This document shows positions 20,409 through 29,386 of a DNA stretch of 52,491 nucleotides, one piece after another. Position 1 is the stretch's first letter; every line of letters starts with the position of its first letter. The position numbers and the translations under genes were made by a program. The stretch comes from Nannochloropsis salina CCMP1776 (Eukaryota > Sar > Eustigmatophyceae > Eustigmatales > Monodopsidaceae), in assembly GCA_004565275.1 (NCBI GenBank), contig SDOX01000017.1:600640-653130 (forward strand), written 5' to 3'. The notes under the pieces were generated by a model. That model searched no databases, was not told where the DNA came from, and worked only from the letters and a program-made list of their open reading frames with translations.

Positions 20409-20925
20409 GATTGCAAAAGGGTGTGATGTCTCTGAGGCATGAGTGGAAAAGAGGAGGAATGAATATAGACCTGGAAGATGTTGCGAAAGCTGCGTCCATT
20501 TGCTCGCAGTCACGGTACGACGTACGAAACAGGCACAAACAAGATATACGGAAAGCTTGCATCGCAAAAATCCACGAGGAGAAACGACTGACACCCACTT
20601 CTCTGCCGGAAGAGTATAAGCACGGATGTACAGTCCTCGCAGCAATAAAATACACCAAATGGCCACCGAGTCCCAATCATTCATACCCAAATAGAGAGAG
20701 GTCCTCGACCAGCACAGAAACGTATCTAAGTACTCTACACTCTCGCCCCTGCCCGCAGCGCGGGAGATGGCGCGTGTTCCGGCGCCGACTGGTATACAAA
20801 GTCCGTGCGTGTCGACTCACGACCACAAGTAGAGATGAGCAAGATGGAAAGGGTTGGATACGTCGCCATCAAATATCACAAGTGCAGGAGATGACTTAGT
20901 CTCGAATACCAGGACCAGAGGAGCA

Positions 20926-21294
20926 ATGATCAAGTACTACGAGAAACTTCTCTCGCCGCCCCTTTTGCTTTTTTTGCTTTTTTTGCTTTTTTGTTTGTTT
21001 GAATTTTTCACCTGAAAAAGTAACGGTTCTGGTGGTTGGTTACTTCCTAGATTCGACGTTGACCTTGTTGGCGTTTGCTTTGGAAATGGTCGCCAAACCA
21101 ATTCATGATCAAGTACTACGAGAAACTTCTCTCGCCGCCCCTTTTGCTTTTTTTGCTTTTTTTGCTTTTTTCGCTGTTTTTGTTTGTTTGAATTTTTCAC
21201 CTGAAAAAGTAACGGTTCTGGTGGTTGGTTACTTCCTAGATTCGACGTTGACCTTGTTGGCGTTTGCTTTGGAAATGGTCGCCAAACCAATTCA
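20926..21294. repeat. Nested tandem repeat, units of 179 and 190 bp (in copy 1)
   Basis: Unit a (20926-21104) and unit b (21105-21294) both start ATGATCAAGTACTACGAG and end CCAAACCAATTCA. They differ mainly by about 11 extra bases (CGCTGTTTTT region) in unit b. Each carries repeated TTTTTTTGC motifs and a perfect hairpin TTTTTCA-CC-TGAAAAA (first at 21004-21019). The open frame across them merely repeats the same residues twice and is probably not a gene. It lies upstream of the secreted-protein start and may be part of its control region. Confidence 0.9.
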
Positions 21295-21580
21295 AAGATT
21301 CCTACGGAGCTCAAGCACACTGACAGGTTATTCCTTTTGAAAGTGAAAATAAGCGAGTATTGATGGGGTGTTTGAAGACGCATTTCTCCGTGCAGTACGC
21401 GACTCCGCGAGGATAGGAGGTTCTGCAGTGACATTTCAAGTCGCGGTAACAATATCTACATTGTCACGAATGGATGGTGGGGCTGCCTGTTACCTACATA
21501 GAGAAAATGGTGTACCTTGACAGACGTTGACAAGCGCTGACAACGACGTTTCTATGACTTGGTGATTATAAAGGAAGGGA

Positions 21581-22025
21581 TGTAAAAGGTAATGGAAGAG
21601 ATGTGAAAGGTAAAGGAAGAGAACTGAAGGGTACCCGCGTGTAGACCGACGAGACCAACGGAACCATCCCTCTTTCCTCTCCGGAATATCAGCTTCAGAA
21701 TTTGTATTGAAGAGGTATTGAGGAAGGTTCTAAGATTTGGCTTGCGTAGATGTCATACACTTTGGCTGACAGGTTTGGATGGTAAGAGATGCGCTACATG
21801 ATGTCGGCATTCAGATGGATGTTGATGAAAGTGATGAATCCCGCAGTGGTAAGATAATCAGGTGAAATTATTCCAAAAATTCCAACAATGAATTCGTCAA
21901 CACATAGCATTTCTTATGTGTTATCTGATACCTTTCACTTCTAAAAAATCACATTTACACGATTTCTTACAAATGCATATGTTAGAACATAAATTAGGGC
22001 TTAGGGCTTTTAGCAACCTGATCTG
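21581..22025. other. Spacer between the duplicated blocks; diverged homologue of 24699-~25030
   Basis: The spacer is not unique. From 21581 to roughly 21950 it aligns, with many substitutions and gaps, to the sequence right of copy 2. Shared islands include GTGTAGACCGACGAGACCAACGG... through CCTCTCCGGAATAT, and a GATGTTGATGA...GTGAT stretch. The right end (21990-22025) contains two TTAGGGC heptamers and is joined to the start of copy 2. The minus-strand open frame present in the right-hand homologue is interrupted by stops here. Confidence 0.7.
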
Positions 22026-22484
22026 TCAACAACCTTGGCTTGCAGTGTCAAAGATCAAAAATACATTTGAAATCGTTGATTCGCATGACAATTTGATGTA
22101 CACAAAGCGAGAAGGAGATCACTACAATACTGCAATCATAAATGAAAGGAAACCAACGACTCGCAATTGCAACATGGAAGTGACTATGAGGCCAGTCTCT
22201 CTTCTCTTTAGACTTCATTGTTTTTGAGAGCAAGGGATGACATCCACGAACACAAGACACGACAATACTTGTCAGCTGCTTTTCGATGTGGACTTTCCGT
22301 ATCATTATCTCAACACATATTGAGGTAAGCCCATTTGCCACATATTACGAGGATTATGTATAGGGCTAACAAGTAGTTGCACCCTAGACACAGACATCGT
22401 GACGCACACATTCGAACATATATCAAGAACACACTGCACCTTCACAACCGTGTTGAAGGAGGCTTAGCTCTGCGAGCGAGGGAT

Positions 22485-23526
22485 CTACCTGACGTAGATG
22501 TATCCCTCTTCGAGGATGACAAAATCGGCTCCCACCAATTCCACAGCGAGCCCAAAAGGAATGTAGGTGCCAGAAGGAATACCCTTTCCAATGCGAATCT
22601 TCGAGGTGATTTTGTACTGCTTACTCAACACCAGACCATCCAGCGGCATCGGCAAGAAGGAGGTGCCCGTTCCAGTACCGTTGGCAAAAATCCTAATTGA
22701 GCGTCGAAAAAAGAAGAAATAAGACAATCAGGAGATCAATGACTATGACTTGGAGTCCATCGAAACACAAGCTTCGACTTTTCCACCACAACTCACTTGG
22801 GCCGCCAGGTATTGGGGGAGATGCGAGTTTTCCGCAGAGTGACATCAACGTCGCCCGCGAACTTGCTCGTTTTGTTCTTGGCCGTGTGGTTCTTCGAAGT
22901 GAAGGAACTTACTAGGGGCTCTACCGTGATCTGGCCATAGTGTTACGGTAGGAGAGAAGGTTAGACCCAGGCATGCCTCGATGTATACCATATACTGCTA
23001 GCATGATGTAATGGCTAGAGATCATTACAAGCAACAAGCTAGTGACCGTAATCGCGTATGAATGCGCACAGCCACACCACCCGTGTCCAGGATGCTTCGC
23101 AGACGTACCCCATAGAGCGCCTCCGTCACCGTATCTGGGAGTTCCGAGATGAGGAAAGAGGTCGTGATGGTAGCTTGACGACCGGCTTTGACGGAGAGTG
23201 ACTTCACGCAAACACTACCAGTGTATTCTTGCGCCGCAGCATTGGACTGTGGACGTGAAAATCAGATGAAAGAAGGCAACGAGTAGACAAGACCTACATG
23301 AGAATATCGATCATCCCTACCAATACAGTAGCAGCAGCACTGCAACAGCATGCAATATCAACCCATGCTTACTGAGGAAGACATATGGCTCATTTTCGTC
23401 ATACTTCCAATTTCCCTACGTGGTCTTTATCAGCAAATAGCTCAAACATGTATGCTTTCATCGTTCCTAATCTAATCTTACCAGCAGTGTAGCCACCGCT
23501 ACAAGCAGGGACGAGAAGACTTTCAT
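22485..23526 (-). CDS. Small secreted protein of unknown function, copy 2
   Basis: Exons 23526-23482, 23246-23109, 22918-22797 and 22692-22485 are identical in sequence and phase to those of the copy at 19367-20408 and encode the same 170-residue protein with a signal peptide. The whole upstream region, including the nested repeat, is duplicated with it, so both copies should have the same promoter and could raise the dosage of the product. I saw no inactivating change in either copy. Confidence 0.58.
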
Positions 23527-24043
23527 GATTGCAAAAGGGTGTGATGTCTCTGAGGCATGAGTGGAAAAGAGGAGGAATGAATATAGACCTGGAAGATGTT
23601 GCGAAAGCTGCGTCCATTTGCTCGCAGTCACGGTACGACGTACGAAACAGGCACAAACAAGATATACGGAAAGCTTGCATCGCAAAAATCCACGAGGAGA
23701 AACGACTGACACCCACTTCTCTGCCGGAAGAGTATAAGCACGGATGTACAGTCCTCGCAGCAATAAAATACACCAAATGGCCACCGAGTCCCAATCATTC
23801 ATACCCAAATAGAGAGAGGTCCTCGACCAGCACAGAAACGTATCTAAGTACTCTACACTCTCGCCCCTGCCCGCAGCGCGGGAGATGGCGCGTGTTCCGG
23901 CGCCGACTGGTATACAAAGTCCGTGCGTGTCGACTCACGACCACAAGTAGAGATGAGCAAGATGGAAAGGGTTGGATACGTCGCCATCAAATATCACAAG
24001 TGCAGGAGATGACTTAGTCTCGAATACCAGGACCAGAGGAGCA

Positions 24044-24412
24044 ATGATCAAGTACTACGAGAAACTTCTCTCGCCGCCCCTTTTGCTTTTTTTGCTTTTT
24101 TTGCTTTTTTGTTTGTTTGAATTTTTCACCTGAAAAAGTAACGGTTCTGGTGGTTGGTTACTTCCTAGATTCGACGTAGACCTTGTTGGCGTTTGCTTTG
24201 GAAATGGTCGCCAAACCAATTCATGATCAAGTACTACGAGAAACTTCTCTCGCCGCCCCTTTTGCTTTTTTTGCTTTTTTTGCTTTTTTCGCTGTTTTTG
24301 TTTGTTTGAATTTTTCACCTGAAAAAGTAACGGTTCTGGTGGTTGGTTACTTCCTAGATTCGACGTTGACCTTGTTGGCGTTTGCTTTGGAAATGGTCGC
24401 CAAACCAATTCA
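24044..24412. repeat. Nested tandem repeat, units of 179 and 190 bp (in copy 2)
   Basis: Same pair of units as at 20926-21294, here 24044-24222 and 24223-24412. Unit a carries the single observed substitution between the large blocks (GACGTAGACC instead of GACGTTGACC). Confidence 0.88.
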
Positions 24413-24698
24413 AAGATTCCTACGGAGCTCAAGCACACTGACAGGTTATTCCTTTTGAAAGTGAAAATAAGCGAGTATTGATGGGGTGTTTGAAGACGCA
24501 TTTCTCCGTGCAGTACGCGACTCCGCGAGGATAGGAGGTTCTGCAGTGACATTTCAAGTCGCGGTAACAATATCTACATTGTCACGAATGGATGGTGGGG
24601 CTGCCTGTTACCTACATAGAGAAAATGGTGTACCTTGACAGACGTTGACAAGCGCTGACAACGACGTTTCTATGACTTGGTGATTATAAAGGAAGGGA

Positions 24699-25389
24699 CG
24701 TACAAGCTACCTGCGTGTAGACCGACGAGACCAACGGAACCATCCCTCTTTCCTCTCCGGAATATGAGCTTCAATAATTGTCACCAATAGACTATTAAGG
24801 TAGATATTTGCATGTGGCTTGTCTAAATGTCGTACGCTTTGGCTGATAAACTCGGATCGCGGGAGATGCGGTACATTGTATTGGCCTTCAGACGGATGTT
24901 GATGAGAGTGATAATCACGACCGCCGCGATAATATGATCGAATGAATTATCCACAAATGCAACAACGGATCCGTCAATATATGTCGTTACTTGTTGAGTC
25001 TTACCTGACACTTTCACTTCAGAGCACGGACATTTCCCTTGCTCATGTTTGTGTTTCCCAAGCACACTCTCTTGTCGCCTCGTATGTCATGGTGGACGCC
25101 TTGAAATAATTTGCTCGAGCAGCTTTGCTTCAGCATTACTTATAACGAGGCTGAATATCTCGAGCGCTTGTCGGCATGTACCGGATAGACTTTCCCCGAC
25201 TGGCGCGATGCCTGGTACCCTCCTTTCGTCCTCGACAGACGATCGACCAAGGAAAACGCACCCATCAAAGGTATGGCGCGAGCCTTTTCGGCGGCCAATT
25301 CAACCTCTCTGGTCAAATATTTGTGTCCGCATATATGTACAGGCCACCTCGACCAACCGCGCGGAGTGTAATGCTGCCCTGTGCGCCTG
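24699..25389. other. Right flank of the duplication, with a short membrane-type open frame
   Basis: From 24699 to about 25030 this aligns with the inter-block spacer at lower identity. On the minus strand 25065-24823 it holds an open frame whose middle is a hydrophobic stretch (HIIAAVVIITLINI), ending SLSAKAYDI and a stop. A GTAAGA inside it could be a splice donor. The homologous spacer keeps ITFINI and NLSAKVYDI but is broken. It is likely a remnant of an older gene or repeat unit. From about 25100 to 25389 I see only the presumed 3' region of the bZIP gene. Confidence 0.45.
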
Positions 25390-28143
25390 CTAGGGCTCCG
25401 GCTCTGTCACGTGTACTTTCCGCAGGATCCCTAGGATGTGCGTCGGAGCCAGACGGCCCCGCTCGCCCCCCCGGCCCCCTCCAGGAGCGGCATGCAGGGG
25501 GAAGAGTTGCAAGTACCCTGTGAAGGCTTGACGACAGGCCTTAAAGACCAGCATGATGCAGCTCGCTGGTCGGCCGCCCATCACCTCGTCCACCATGAAC
25601 CGCGTACCCGGCGCCTCGCTGGCGCCTTCTAGAAGGTCCAAAGGTTGACCTTCCACGTCCACTTGGGTCTGGCCCCGAAGGTTTGTCCAGTGCTCGTTCA
25701 CGTGCAGCACGGGATAGGGTGCCTCTGCCCTGACCAGCACCCGCGCCGTGGCCGCGCGTTGGCAGGCGCCTTCTAGGGAGTTGGGGACTATCAAGTACTC
25801 ACAAGGGACGCCAGCGGCGCGTTGTAATTGCTGCATGACCGTCATCACATCAAAGACCATCTCCACACTTGTCAGCTTGTCCTGCTCGTTGAAACGACAG
25901 TAGAGCATCCCTTCCACGCCGAATTCCAGCTTGTGAAGAACGTCACAGTCTCGCTGCTGCGATGCCCTCTTGCTTCCCGACACACCCTGAATGGCCCGCC
26001 CGTTTTTTCGTGGTCCCTGCTGCAATGGAGTGCCCGTATATTTCTCGGCACTGTTCGAACGATCCACAGGCAGGGTACTGGTGTCTCCCGCTTCCTTCCC
26101 CTCTCCGTGGGCACCTACAGATCCTTTGCCGGCTTGAGGGGAAGGGGCACCGGGACCGGTTCTCTCCTTCTGAACTAATGGAGCCACAGGAGAGGGGGGA
26201 GAACAGGAGGAGGAGGAGTAGGACGAGGGGGAGTGACGCTGCTGCATGGATGACGCTGGGGGTTGGTCGGGTCTCGACGAGGGTGGGCGGGACGACACAT
26301 GGGCGGATGGAAAGGACGACCGGGATCGGCTTGTCCGCAACGTCCACCGGCACATGAGCGTATCCTTGGACATGATGATATCTTGGGCATTCACCACGTA
26401 TTCCAGGCGCACAGGCGGGAACCCCGCGCGGGCCCCGTGCTCCTCCTTGATGTCTCGATCCGCAGCGCCCCCCTCGACGCCGGCACCGATCTTCCACCCG
26501 GAGGACGACGACGCGTTGGGGGAGGACATGAAGGAGGGCGGGGCGGACGACGGAGAATGGGCTCTTTCCAAGGCGGACCATCCGATCGCCTCCATCAGGA
26601 GCCGGACGGAGGATGCGTCCGCCATAACGGCATCCAGGCCTTGGACGACGCGTACCCCGTTGTGCACCTCCCCCCGGGGGAAAAAACGGTAGGGGGTGAT
26701 AGGCAGCGTGAGCACGCAGTCCTCGTCCAGGACCTGGGCCCATTTCCTTCGGTCGCGTTCGTCCCGGGCTCGGCAGTGTAGGAAGGAGTGGACGACGGTG
26801 TTTCGGTGGTGAACCTCCTCCAACGCCCGGGAGGCCAGCACGTCCTTGGCCCTGTCTTCCTCCTTCCGCTGCCGTTCCAAGTCGTCCACCAGCTCCTTCA
26901 ATTTCTTCGTGTAGGCCTTTTTCCGCAGCCGGGTGTTGCGGGCGTGCTCCCGATTCCGATGCCGAGACTGAGCTACTTTCTCCTCCGCCGTCAAATTGCG
27001 TTTTCGGCCCCCTTTCCCGTCCCTCCCCCCCTCCTTCTCCCCTCCTTCCCCTCCCCGCCGCGAGGACCCGCCCAGTCCTTCACTCGAACTGGTGCCCCGC
27101 CCTTCCTTCCCTCCCTCAATCCACATCTCTCCCCGGTCCCCCCATTCCCCCCCGTCGCCTGACAACATGCCATGCGAGGAGGCGAAGCTCCCTTCCCCCG
27201 TGATTCCCCCACCGGCTCCCTTGTGCCCATTGTCACCCCCTCCGGCACTCAGCGTGCTCAAGCCACCCTCCCAACTCTGACCGTCCACGCTGTTGCCCTC
27301 CGAGCCCGCCCGGCTCCGGGCAGCACGTTGCTCCCGAGCCCGTGTCTCCGCCACTTCCAGCGCCGCCGCCTCCCTCAACTCCTTCTCCTGCGCGCGAAAC
27401 AGATTGCCACCACCTCCCTGCCCTTTCACGGCCTTCCTCTCCCCGACCGGCGCCTGCGTCGTCCCCTCCCATGGCTCCACCTCCTCCTGCCCGACCCCGG
27501 CCCCGGGCATGGGGTCGGACGGCTTCAACTCTGGCCGCCTCCTCTTCGCCTTGCCACGCTCCTCTTTCTCCACCCCTCCATTCCCTTGCCCCCTCAGCTT
27601 TCCTTTCCCTTCTTCCCCCCAAGATTCCAGAAACACAGGGTCTTGGAGGGTCAGTTCGGCATGCGGCACGCGGCCGCTTTCCAGTGCCCCCGGTTCCTCA
27701 TCCTGCCCCCCTAACGCCCCGGCCGACAGGGCCTGGAACGACGGGTACTGTAACTGCCCCTCCGACGTCATCCCCAAATTTCCCACGCCAGCGCCGCGCA
27801 TCATCATCTCTGCCGGGCTGGGAGGCCCCTGAAGAAAGGCCAGTGTCCCCCCCTCTCCCTCTCCTCCTCCGTCTCCCCTGTCACCTCCCCCCTCTCCTTT
27901 CCCGCCCTCTAGGAATCCTCCCGCCATGATTCCTCCAATGAACCCGTCGTCCAGCATGGACTCATCTTTCAGTGTTGCCCACGGCATCAGGTTCGCCGCA
28001 CCCGAGAGCTCCTGCTTCAGCCCATCCTCTGCGGGGTAGGAGTTAAGGTCGAGTGGAGGGTTTTTGGGCCCTTTCCCGTCTTTTTTCCCCTTTATGTTAG
28101 GTGCATGGGTGTGCTGTAGGTGTGGTGCCGTGAATTGATTCAT
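25390..28143 (-). CDS. bZIP transcription factor with C-terminal PAS-like domain
   Basis: A single exon of 917 residues starts at ATG 28143. The first ~370 residues are Gly/Ser-rich with short conserved-looking blocks. The basic region reads NREHARNTRLRKKAY (about residues 395-410) and runs straight into a short heptad zipper (KKLKELVDDLERQ). Next comes a segment with FLHCRARDERDRRKWAQVL and LTLPITPYRFF, resumed after a disordered insert by LEFGVEGMLYCRF and EMVFDVMTVMQQL. I read this as one split alpha/beta domain, possibly SnoaL/NTF2-like. The C-terminal ~120 residues have a PAS pattern: APYPVLHVNEHW, QPLDLLEG, then GRPASCIMLVF and GYLQLFPL. The bZIP-then-PAS order is that of aureochromes, but LDLLEG stands where LOV domains have the flavin-binding NCRFLQ, so blue-light photochemistry is not expected. 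bZIP-PAS proteins are known from diatoms. The inferred role is a DNA-binding regulator sensing a ligand or partner. Confidence 0.85.
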   Translation of the reverse strand: MNQFTAPHLQHTHAPNIKGKKDGKGPKNPPLDLNSYPAEDGLKQELSGAANLMPWATLKDESMLDDGFIGGIMAGGFLEGGKGEGGGDRGDGGGEGEGGTLAFLQGPPSPAEMMMRGAGVGNLGMTSEGQLQYPSFQALSAGALGGQDEEPGALESGRVPHAELTLQDPVFLESWGEEGKGKLRGQGNGGVEKEERGKAKRRRPELKPSDPMPGAGVGQEEVEPWEGTTQAPVGERKAVKGQGGGGNLFRAQEKELREAAALEVAETRAREQRAARSRAGSEGNSVDGQSWEGGLSTLSAGGGDNGHKGAGGGITGEGSFASSHGMLSGDGGEWGDRGEMWIEGGKEGRGTSSSEGLGGSSRRGGEGGEKEGGRDGKGGRKRNLTAEEKVAQSRHRNREHARNTRLRKKAYTKKLKELVDDLERQRKEEDRAKDVLASRALEEVHHRNTVVHSFLHCRARDERDRRKWAQVLDEDCVLTLPITPYRFFPRGEVHNGVRVVQGLDAVMADASSVRLLMEAIGWSALERAHSPSSAPPSFMSSPNASSSSGWKIGAGVEGGAADRDIKEEHGARAGFPPVRLEYVVNAQDIIMSKDTLMCRWTLRTSRSRSSFPSAHVSSRPPSSRPDQPPASSMQQRHSPSSYSSSSCSPPSPVAPLVQKERTGPGAPSPQAGKGSVGAHGEGKEAGDTSTLPVDRSNSAEKYTGTPLQQGPRKNGRAIQGVSGSKRASQQRDCDVLHKLEFGVEGMLYCRFNEQDKLTSVEMVFDVMTVMQQLQRAAGVPCEYLIVPNSLEGACQRAATARVLVRAEAPYPVLHVNEHWTNLRGQTQVDVEGQPLDLLEGASEAPGTRFMVDEVMGGRPASCIMLVFKACRQAFTGYLQLFPLHAAPGGGRGGERGRLAPTHILGILRKVHVTEPEP

Positions 28144-28578
28144 TTTCTCTCCTTGGTCGTCTTGGGATTCCTGTCAAGTCAGACTCGGAGAAAGTCTGGC
28201 CTTTTTGCGACCACTCAGACCTTAAAAAGAGCTTTGCAAGACTTCGACTACCTGTCGAAGAATTGAATCGCACTCTTAGGTGGTCGACGGTCGCAATAAT
28301 TGGCCAGTGCGGCGTGCTGCCCCAAGCTGTCGTTTGTGAATGTGGTCGAAAATATCAGCCCTCTCCCTTCCACCACAGCCCTAGTATGACAGCATACGTT
28401 CAGAAATGCAAACAAAATCTGTTAGTCGTAGATGAAGATGAGGCACAAAGCAAGTAACGACGTGGTCACACGTTTATTTTTGTTCCATTTCCTCCTCCTC
28501 GCTCTTTCCAGGTGCCCGGGTTGCATTCGCAGTCATCCGACGGAAGGCGCTTGGCCTCACAGCCTGAGATAGTCAGAC
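28144..28578. other. Upstream region of the bZIP gene
   Basis: This lies between the divergently placed bZIP gene start (-) and a possible small + strand gene. I see no supportable coding sequence. It presumably contains the bZIP promoter and 5' UTR. Confidence 0.35.
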
Positions 28579-28920
28579 ATGAAAGCCACCAAATACACCG
28601 CTTCGACCTCGTCCACGTCTTCTTCGACCCCACAAGCCTTTCAAAGGACGTCATTCCGTGCCGACGCGAGGCACGCGAGCGCGCGGCCCGCCGGACAGCG
28701 CGCTCACCACGCCATCAAGAACAAGTTAAGATTTTCGCCCGAGGTTGTCAGGGCTTGAGATGCAACCTCCGACGTGACGTCGCAGCCATTCCCGTCCGTA
28801 GATCAGTGGGGGGACAGGGCGGTCGCCCCGCCCGCGGTGCCGACAGCCACGACGTCCTCGGGTGCAGACATGTCGATGGAGGGTTTTTTGTCTGGGGTTG
28901 GGGTTTATGTGATGGTGTAG
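28579..28920 (+). CDS. Possible small gene with an in-frame TGA
   Basis: From ATG 28579 the frame reads MKATKYTASTSSTSSS..., 59 residues to a TGA at 28756-28758. The same frame then continues for 53 more codons (DATSDVTSQPFPSVDQW... to ...SGVGVYVMV) and ends with TAG at 28918-28920. On both sides of the TGA the third codon positions are strongly G/C and the composition (Ser/Thr/Ala/Pro-rich) is that of a real coding frame in this window. I recognise no domain. Explanations are a short gene ending at the TGA, stop read-through or selenocysteine, an unseen short intron, a sequencing error, or a decaying gene. I saw no convincing intron pair and cannot identify a SECIS element by eye. Confidence 0.3.
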
Positions 28921-29386
28921 TTTATTGTCTTCCGTCGTTTAGAGCCAGCAAATAGAACAACACGGGTCCACGGTTGCTTACCGCTGTCGCGCATACGATT
29001 CATGGGTAAAATACGCACGAAAACCTGGGAAAGAAGAACCTTTACTGCTTGTTTTATACAAAGAATGATCTCTTTTAAATCTCCATTGCCATGTCACTGT
29101 GTGGGTGATTACTGTGTCGATTGTGTCACAAGGCCCCGACCTCCCTCGCGGGACAGGGAGTACGTCTCTCAGAACAATCTTTGCTTTACCATGACAACGA
29201 CCTTGTCACGCGTGACGCGTGTCGAATGATATTGCAAGGCAAATGGCCACGAAATGCGGGGAAGGGCCCCACGAAGCGAATTAAAAACCCGCCTTGGCAC
29301 GATGGAAGTTTGATGTTTCCTTGCTTCTCCTCCTTTCAGTCAGTACTTAATCGACAATGGCAATTGTTCCAGTTGTTACCAAAACC
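28921..29386. other. Intergenic region downstream of CDKAL1
   Basis: No coding region supported. It should contain the 3' UTR of the CDKAL1 gene (-) and of any small + strand gene ending at 28920. Confidence 0.35.

Larger units (their letters stand above)
18908..21580. repeat. Tandem duplicated block, copy 1 (2673 bp)
   Basis: This block recurs at 22026-24698 with a constant offset of 3118 bp. I compared the two by reading the sequence and by the translated frames, and found one difference: T at 21060 against A at 24178. Left edge: the shared sequence starts at TCAACAACCTTGG. Right edge: it stops after GGAAGGGA. It carries a complete small secreted-protein gene on the minus strand and a nested pair of 179/190-bp repeats. 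It has no terminal inverted repeats, long terminal repeats or transposase-like frame, so it looks like a segmental duplication and not a mobile element. Confidence 0.95.
22026..24698. repeat. Tandem duplicated block, copy 2 (2673 bp)
   Basis: Second copy of 18908-21580. All translated frames match those of copy 1, and the only base difference I found is at 24178. That change is synonymous in the repeat-derived minus frame. The sequence right of this copy is related to the spacer but clearly diverged, so the perfect identity is confined to the block. Confidence 0.95.

Noticed and set aside
20937-21452. 171-codon minus-strand open frame with an internal peptide repeat (also at 24055-24570)
   Set aside because: Its repeat exactly mirrors the 179/190-bp DNA repeat, it is Lys/Gln-rich only because of poly-T runs, and no domain or splice context supports translation.
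18908-24698. Large duplication considered as a transposon or LTR element
   Set aside because: No terminal inverted repeats, no target-site duplication, no transposase, integrase or reverse-transcriptase-like frame. The copies are tandem with a related spacer, as expected for a segmental duplication.
28512-28955. 147-codon + strand frame overlapping the TGA-containing candidate
   Set aside because: Its Arg/Cys-rich composition and poor third-position bias are those of a shifted frame. The frame starting at 28579 has the coding-like bias.
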